From an uncultured Erysipelotrichaceae bacterium (lineage in GTDB: Bacteria > Bacillota_I > Bacilli_A > Erysipelotrichales > Erysipelotrichaceae), in assembly GCA_902766005.1 (NCBI GenBank), contig CACXCB010000049.1, positions 1-36,089 on the forward strand: a stretch of 36,089 nt of DNA, written 5' to 3'. How positions within the stretch are numbered: position 1 is the first letter of the stretch; each line of letters starts with the position of its first letter. Below the pieces are notes generated by a model. The model searched no databases and had not been told where the DNA came from. It was given only the letters and a program-made list of their open reading frames with translations. Both the position numbers and the translations under genes were made by a program. Below are positions 32,445 through 36,089 of this stretch, piece by piece.

Positions 32445-32495
32445 AAAGGACAGCTGATCATCATCTGTGATGGTGAAAAGCTGTCCTTTATTTCT
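32445..32495 (+). terminator. Intrinsic terminator closing the glycan/metabolic block
   Basis: AAAGGACAGCT (32445-32455) pairs with AGCTGTCCTTT (32479-32489), followed by a T-rich stretch. A similar AAAGGACAG hairpin occurs after the toxin-antitoxin-type pair at 34130, so this arm sequence appears twice, on both sides of that module. Confidence 0.75.
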
Positions 32496-32607
32496 TTTAT
32501 TGGATAAAACACAAGAAGTTAAAAATTCTGACAACATAAGTTTCTTGAAATTACTTCGGTATACCGTTATAATTCTAATGAGGAGTGCCGAAAGGGAGGT
32601 GCGTCGT

Positions 32608-33180
32608 ATGTTGATTAATGAGCAGCTTGAAAAACAAAACATGACGAAATATCGTCTGAGCAAGGCGAGCGGTGTTCCGCAGGCAACAATTAATGACATA
32701 TGCAGTGGGAAGACAGATGTTGAAAAGTGTTCTGCCGGAACGCTTTATCGGCTTGCGAAAGTGCTGGGTGTTTCCATTGAAGACATTCTTGATTCTGCAA
32801 AACAGGAATACCGCAGCTCTTTTGAGACCTTTAAAAGCAACACATGCCATCATGTGAAGGACATGGGGGATGTGGATTATATGCTTGATCTTCTGGAAAC
32901 AGATGAGATTAGAACGCTGTATAATAGACAATGGTATCCGGAAGCCCTGTATCTGCTGGCTATGCTGGACTATTTGTCCCGTGAAAATCACATTCCGATA
33001 TGTACGAAATACGATGATATTCGGGCACAGAAATTGAGCAAACCGATTTTTCCGGCAGGCGTTCTCATGACAAGTGAGGTCCTGAAATCAGACGATCCCA
33101 AGCGCAAGGCGGAGAGAGAGGCCATTCCTGAGTTCAAACGCTTTAATATTATAGAGAGCGGGGTGAGAGATGTTGTCTGA
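32608..33180 (+). CDS. XRE-family regulator, putative antitoxin of the nucleotidyltransferase pair
   Basis: A 190-residue protein. Residues 1-56 form an XRE helix-turn-helix (MTKYRLSKASGVPQATINDI, then TLYRLAKVLGVSIEDIL). The rest (YRSSFETFKSNTCHHVKDMG, WYPEALYLLAMLDYLSR) is a helical domain seen in regulators paired with DUF6036-like nucleotidyltransferases. ATG 32608 is preceded by AAAGGGAGGTGC; the longer frame from 32467 would begin inside the preceding terminator and is rejected. Its end overlaps the next gene by 11 bases, so the two are coupled. Neutralising and autoregulating roles are inferred from this arrangement. Confidence 0.78.
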   Translation: MLINEQLEKQNMTKYRLSKASGVPQATINDICSGKTDVEKCSAGTLYRLAKVLGVSIEDILDSAKQEYRSSFETFKSNTCHHVKDMGDVDYMLDLLETDEIRTLYNRQWYPEALYLLAMLDYLSRENHIPICTKYDDIRAQKLSKPIFPAGVLMTSEVLKSDDPKRKAEREAIPEFKRFNIIESGVRDVV

Positions 33181-33886
33181 TGTACCTTTTACAAAAGAAA
33201 ACCTCGACCAATATCTGAAAGAACTGGCTAAGGAGTTCAGAAAACGTAATGGTAAATCCATGCCTGCGGAAATCATCCTGATTGGTGGTGCTTCCATTAT
33301 CATCAATTATGGCTTTCGTGAAATGACTTATGATATGGACGCTCTGATCAATCCGGCATCTTCGATGAAAGACGCAATCAACACTGTGGGTGATCGAAAC
33401 GGCCTCCCCACAGGATGGCTAAATGATGACTTTAGAAAAACCAAATCGTATACGGATAAGATTATCCAATTCTCCAAATACTATAAGACATTCTATGGGG
33501 TTCTTGATGTACGGACGGTCACAGGTGAGTATCTGGTGGCCATGAAGCTGAGAGCTGGAAGGGAATACAAGTATGATCGTTCTGATGTGATCGGTATTCT
33601 GTGGGAGCAGGAGAAATCCGGGGATCCTTTAACGATGGAGAGAATCCAAAGTGCGGTCAAAGATCTTTACGGAACCTACGATGTGATTGCTCACGATGTC
33701 CGGACCTTTATTGAGAAAGCCATACAAGATGGGAACTATGAATCCATGTATACCCGTGTCCGGGAAGCGGAAGCAGAGAATAAGGAAAATCTGCTGGAGT
33801 ACCAGGAAGAAAAACCCGGCGTGATTACCGGCGACAACGCAGGTGACATTATCGCTGTACTGAGGAGAAGAAAAGAAAAGCAATGA
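33170..33886 (+). CDS. DUF6036-like nucleotidyltransferase, putative toxin
   Basis: A 238-residue member of the nucleotidyltransferase fold. IILIGGASIIINYGFREMTYDMDALI holds the GG(A/S) turn (39-41) and the metal carboxylates D55 and D57; a third acid probably lies in the strand VLDVRTV. GEYLVAMKLRAGREYKYD is typical of AbiEii/DUF6036-type proteins. Some family members modify tRNA or proteins as toxins under control of a partner antitoxin. All visible catalytic residues are intact. The ATG overlaps the regulator gene. Confidence 0.75.
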   Translation: MLSDVPFTKENLDQYLKELAKEFRKRNGKSMPAEIILIGGASIIINYGFREMTYDMDALINPASSMKDAINTVGDRNGLPTGWLNDDFRKTKSYTDKIIQFSKYYKTFYGVLDVRTVTGEYLVAMKLRAGREYKYDRSDVIGILWEQEKSGDPLTMERIQSAVKDLYGTYDVIAHDVRTFIEKAIQDGNYESMYTRVREAEAENKENLLEYQEEKPGVITGDNAGDIIAVLRRRKEKQ

Positions 33887-34102
33887 CTTACGAAAAAGCA
33901 GAGAAAATCCTCCACCCCGGGCGATACCGTTGTTTTATGGGCAATGCCTAAGTGTTGATCTCCGTTTTCAGGTACAGCAGAACTGCTGAAAGACAAGGAA
34001 AATGATAGATGATGCGGCGTGATCTGATGAATGAGTCGGAGCGTGCAGCCTTCGTATGATATTTTGAAATACGGCGATCTGATAAATGAAATATCGATAT
34101 AG
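33883..34102 (+). pseudogene. Debris of one or two genes downstream of the nucleotidyltransferase
   Basis: A reading frame starts at 33883 (ATGA overlap with the previous stop), reads MTYEKAEKILHPGRYRCF and stops at 33951. Beyond it a frame ends TAELLKDKENDR before a stop near 34010. A third, from 34009, reads MMRRDLMNESERAAF; after a one-base shift at about 34055 the sequence continues as YDILKYGDLINEISI and stops at 34102. These look like a normal gene start and tail with the middle deleted and a frameshift, not random sequence. I do not recognise the parent gene. Confidence 0.45.
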
Positions 34103-34129
34103 AATGCTTTTGCCATAGAGAGAAAAAGA

Positions 34130-34174
34130 AAAGGACAGCTGAACACCTGTTAAGCAAGTGAAAGACTGTCCTTT
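34130..34174 (+). terminator. Hairpin resembling the one at 32445
   Basis: AAAGGACAG (34130-34138) pairs with CTGTCCTTT (34166-34174). The arm sequence matches the hairpin in front of the XRE gene, while the loops differ. It lacks a good T run on the + strand, so termination would be weak. It may also serve the converging reverse-strand gene. Confidence 0.5.
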
Positions 34175-34236
34175 GAATATTATTGGCGGTTAGAGCATTT
34201 GGAAAATACTATAAGATAAAACTTTTATGCAGGTCT

Positions 34237-34665
34237 TTATTTAAGATACCCTGCTTCATCAAGAAGTTTTTTCATATATTCTGTGTAACGAAGCAAGATA
34301 TCCTCCGCCGGTCCTTTTCTTTCCTTCTCTGATGAACTTAAGTTTTTCATCTGTGCCACGCCTATGAAAATATTACCTGTAGGTATAGCTTGTGCAATGC
34401 CTTCAAAGGCTCCGGCAGGTGTGTCTACGGTTGTAAGAATCACTTTATTTTCTTTGCTGAATAAACCGCCTGCTGCACGGGGATATACGATTGTCATAAA
34501 ACGTCTTGTTGCAGGGAGAAGGATATATTGCTCGATGGATGCTTTGGTCGGTCTTCCGATTATGAATTTGCCTGCTTCATTTACGTCCCAGTGTGTATTC
34601 ATGAATTCATAAAGTTCTTCTAATGTAAATGCTCTGTTTGTAAGAATAACCTGTCTGCCTATCAT
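34237..34665 (-). CDS. Small conserved-looking protein of unknown function
   Basis: A 142-residue soluble protein on the reverse strand. AAGGAGGAATTAAAA directly before its ATG is an excellent ribosome site. It is a mix of strands and helices (RQVILTNRAFTLEELYEFM, YILLPATRRFMTIVYPRA, GNIFIGVAQMKNLS), with no membrane segment, signal peptide or motif I can tie to a family. It has no operon partner. A minus-strand promoter candidate lies at 34745-34773. It is probably a real gene judging from its start region and even codon use. Confidence 0.65.
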   Translation of the reverse strand: MIGRQVILTNRAFTLEELYEFMNTHWDVNEAGKFIIGRPTKASIEQYILLPATRRFMTIVYPRAAGGLFSKENKVILTTVDTPAGAFEGIAQAIPTGNIFIGVAQMKNLSSSEKERKGPAEDILLRYTEYMKKLLDEAGYLK

Positions 34666-34710
34666 TTTTAATTCCTCCTTATCACATTGAACAGTCTCGA
34701 AGAGGTGAGT

Positions 34711-34732
34711 AGTCCTTTTCGGGACTTTTTTT
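34711..34732 (+). terminator. Short hairpin with T run upstream of the reverse-strand gene
   Basis: AGTCC (34711-34715) and GGACT (34722-34726) are followed by six T's. On the + strand this is terminator-shaped, but no intact + strand gene ends nearby. On the minus strand it lies in the leader of the 142-aa gene. Confidence 0.4.
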
Positions 34733-34744
34733 CTTTTGGCTGAT

Positions 34745-34773
34745 TATGTATTTTTCCGGATACAATTCTTCAA
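34745..34773 (-). promoter_or_regulatory. Candidate promoter of the reverse-strand 142-aa gene
   Basis: On the minus strand, TTGAAG (34768-34773) and TACATA (34745-34750) are 17 bases apart. This gives a leader of about 70 bases that includes the short hairpin at 34711. Confidence 0.4.
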
Positions 34774-35438
34774 ACATATTATACATTGTATTATTCTGCC
34801 TGAGAAGTGTGACAAAGAAATATGCAGTATACAATTCAGCTACAATTCTACCAGCCATACTTAAAGGTTAATCCTTACAGGATTCTCTTGAAAACCCTGA
34901 ATAAATCATCGGTATTTATTCGCAAAATCAAATAAATTCCGAAAATATATAATACAATATTGTCAGAGCTTGCTTGTATATGCATAAAATTTCGGAAGGA
35001 GTTTCTATACCGGCTGAATGTGAAAGATATTTGGAAAACTCATAAAGAAACAGCGGATTGGCTTAATAGATTTCCTTTTGGATGAAAACAGACCCAAACT
35101 TTGGGTATCGGCACCTGATTATTTACAGGACAATACATGAGAGCTATGAAAGAAATAATGTTATACCTGAAATATTCATGAATCAAAAATATAGCTGATT
35201 TCCAGTCAGAAATTCTTGAAAATTATGCCGGGGTATTTGTGTTTCCTGCAGAAAGCACGTTAAAACCGTACAGCCGCCCAGGCTGCACTAGTAACTCCTC
35301 CGCCTCTCTATCTCGAAAAATTCTTTCATAAATACGCAAAAAAATTACGAGAACAGTTTGCTTTGTCTAAGGAGATAGCTTGCAATATACTCGTCAAAAA
35401 AATGCGTATTTACGCAGAAATATTTCGGAGGTGATGCA
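34774..35438. other. Long AT-rich gap without a recognisable gene
   Basis: No frame with a ribosome site is visible on either strand. Small symmetric sequences are present: ACCCAAA-C-TTTGGGT at 35092-35106, an AGCC/GGCT stem near 35270-35285, and the inverted pair TAAATACGCA (35329-35338) and TGCGTATTTA (35403-35412) just before the ATPase gene. The second member of that pair is itself part of TGCGTATTTACGCA. The last pair could be an operator. Confidence 0.4.
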
Positions 35439-36089
35439 ATGATAGAGCTGGAACGGAGAGAATACCTGCAAAAACTAATCGCCAAAAAGGACAATGGAAG
35501 AGTGAAAATTGTAATTGGAATACATCATAGCGGAAAATCGTATTTGCTGTTCGAACTATACACAAAATATCTATTTTCGCAGGGAGTTGAAGAAAATCAG
35601 ATCATTGGGATTGCCTTAGATGAATTACCCAATGCAAAGTACAGAGATCCATTTGAACTGGATAAATATATTCGCTCTCAGATTACAGATAAAACAAAAC
35701 AATACTACATTCTAATTGATGAGATCCAGTTTGTATCGGAGATTCAGAACCCATACGTTAATGATCCTTCTGCAAAGATTAATTTCATTGATGTAGTGCT
35801 TGGGCTTATGAAGATAAAAAATGCGGATGTCTATGTTACCGGCAGCAATTCAAAGATGCTGTCGTCTGACATTCTGACACAGTTCCGGGATCGTGGAGAT
35901 GAGATTCGAGTTTATCCACTTTCTTTTGCAGAATTCTATGAAGTATATGAAGGTGATAAGCATGATGCATGGATTGATTATTATACCTATGGAGGAATGC
36001 CGGTGACACTGACGCTTTCTTCGCATGAACAAAAAAGTCAGTATTTAAGAGATCTTTTTACAAGGACCTACCTAAAAGATGTAGTTGAG
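35439..36089 (+). CDS. AAA_14/DUF4143-type ATPase, N-terminal part (runs off the window)
   Basis: 217 codons are open to the window end, starting at ATG 35439 with CGGAGGTGATG before it. Walker A is G27-IHHSGKS-34 (the family more often has RRxGKS here), Walker B is YYILIDEIQ, and a sensor-like YVTGSNSKML is followed by YPLSFAEFYEVYEG and YYTYGGMPVTL, the characteristic sequence of bacterial AAA_14 proteins with a C-terminal DUF4143 domain. Members are common accessory ATPases of unknown role in gut bacteria. The DUF4143 part lies beyond the edge. Confidence 0.88.
   Translation, partial: MIELERREYLQKLIAKKDNGRVKIVIGIHHSGKSYLLFELYTKYLFSQGVEENQIIGIALDELPNAKYRDPFELDKYIRSQITDKTKQYYILIDEIQFVSEIQNPYVNDPSAKINFIDVVLGLMKIKNADVYVTGSNSKMLSSDILTQFRDRGDEIRVYPLSFAEFYEVYEGDKHDAWIDYYTYGGMPVTLTLSSHEQKSQYLRDLFTRTYLKDVVE

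Noticed and set aside
1..36089. CRISPR arrays, tRNA or rRNA genes
   Set aside because: No regular spacer-repeat series and no cloverleaf or ribosomal sequence was recognised on either strand.

Overview
The window looks like chromosomal DNA of a low-GC member of the Bacillota (gut or oral Clostridia or Erysipelotrichia type). The evidence is AT-rich codons, strong purine-rich ribosome sites, U-tract intrinsic terminators and Fic/XRE accessory modules. I cannot name the genus. No tRNA, rRNA or CRISPR array is visible.

Left flank (1-5090): an accessory island. It holds the istA end of an IS21-family element with three 24-bp-spaced end repeats, a decayed gene tail, a two-gene module whose first protein joins an XRE domain to a DUF3990-like ADP-ribosyltransferase-type domain, and a Fic gene with at least eight TTTCTCCCA-type boxes around it. 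A 36-nt repeat occurs at the IS boundary (1645) and beyond the Fic terminator (4803), bracketing the toxin-like genes.

Centre (5093-32500): one long co-directional block. Two small paralogous helix-turn-helix proteins and a leader with tandem hairpins precede a surface-glycan assembly set: DegT-type aminotransferase, PIG-L deacetylase, initiating phosphoglycosyl transferase, GT2 and GT4 transferases, EpsG/Wzy-like polymerase, Wzx flippase, two acyltransferase-3 proteins and a hexapeptide acetyltransferase. Interleaved with it are small-molecule enzymes that ordinary capsule loci do not carry: two MmgE/PrpD proteins, a D-2-hydroxyacid dehydrogenase, three dissimilar ATP-grasp enzymes, an aldo/keto reductase overlapping a phosphonopyruvate-decarboxylase-like ThDP enzyme, a TIM-barrel protein of uncertain role, a CitE-like C-C lyase, both subunits of a fumarase/tartrate-dehydratase-type hydro-lyase, and two APC permeases. 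My inference is that the locus makes or imports an unusual hydroxy-, oxo- or amino-acid and attaches it to a Wzx/Wzy-type polysaccharide. No PEP mutase motif is present, so a standard phosphonate route is not supported by this window alone. The locus also lacks visible NDP-sugar dehydratases and Wzz/kinase regulators, which must lie elsewhere or be replaced.

Right flank (32600-36089): a second accessory patch. It contains an XRE plus nucleotidyltransferase (DUF6036-like) toxin-antitoxin-type pair flanked by two similar GGACAG hairpins, gene debris, an orphan reverse-strand 142-aa protein, a mostly empty 770-bp gap, and the start of an AAA_14/DUF4143-type ATPase that runs off the window.
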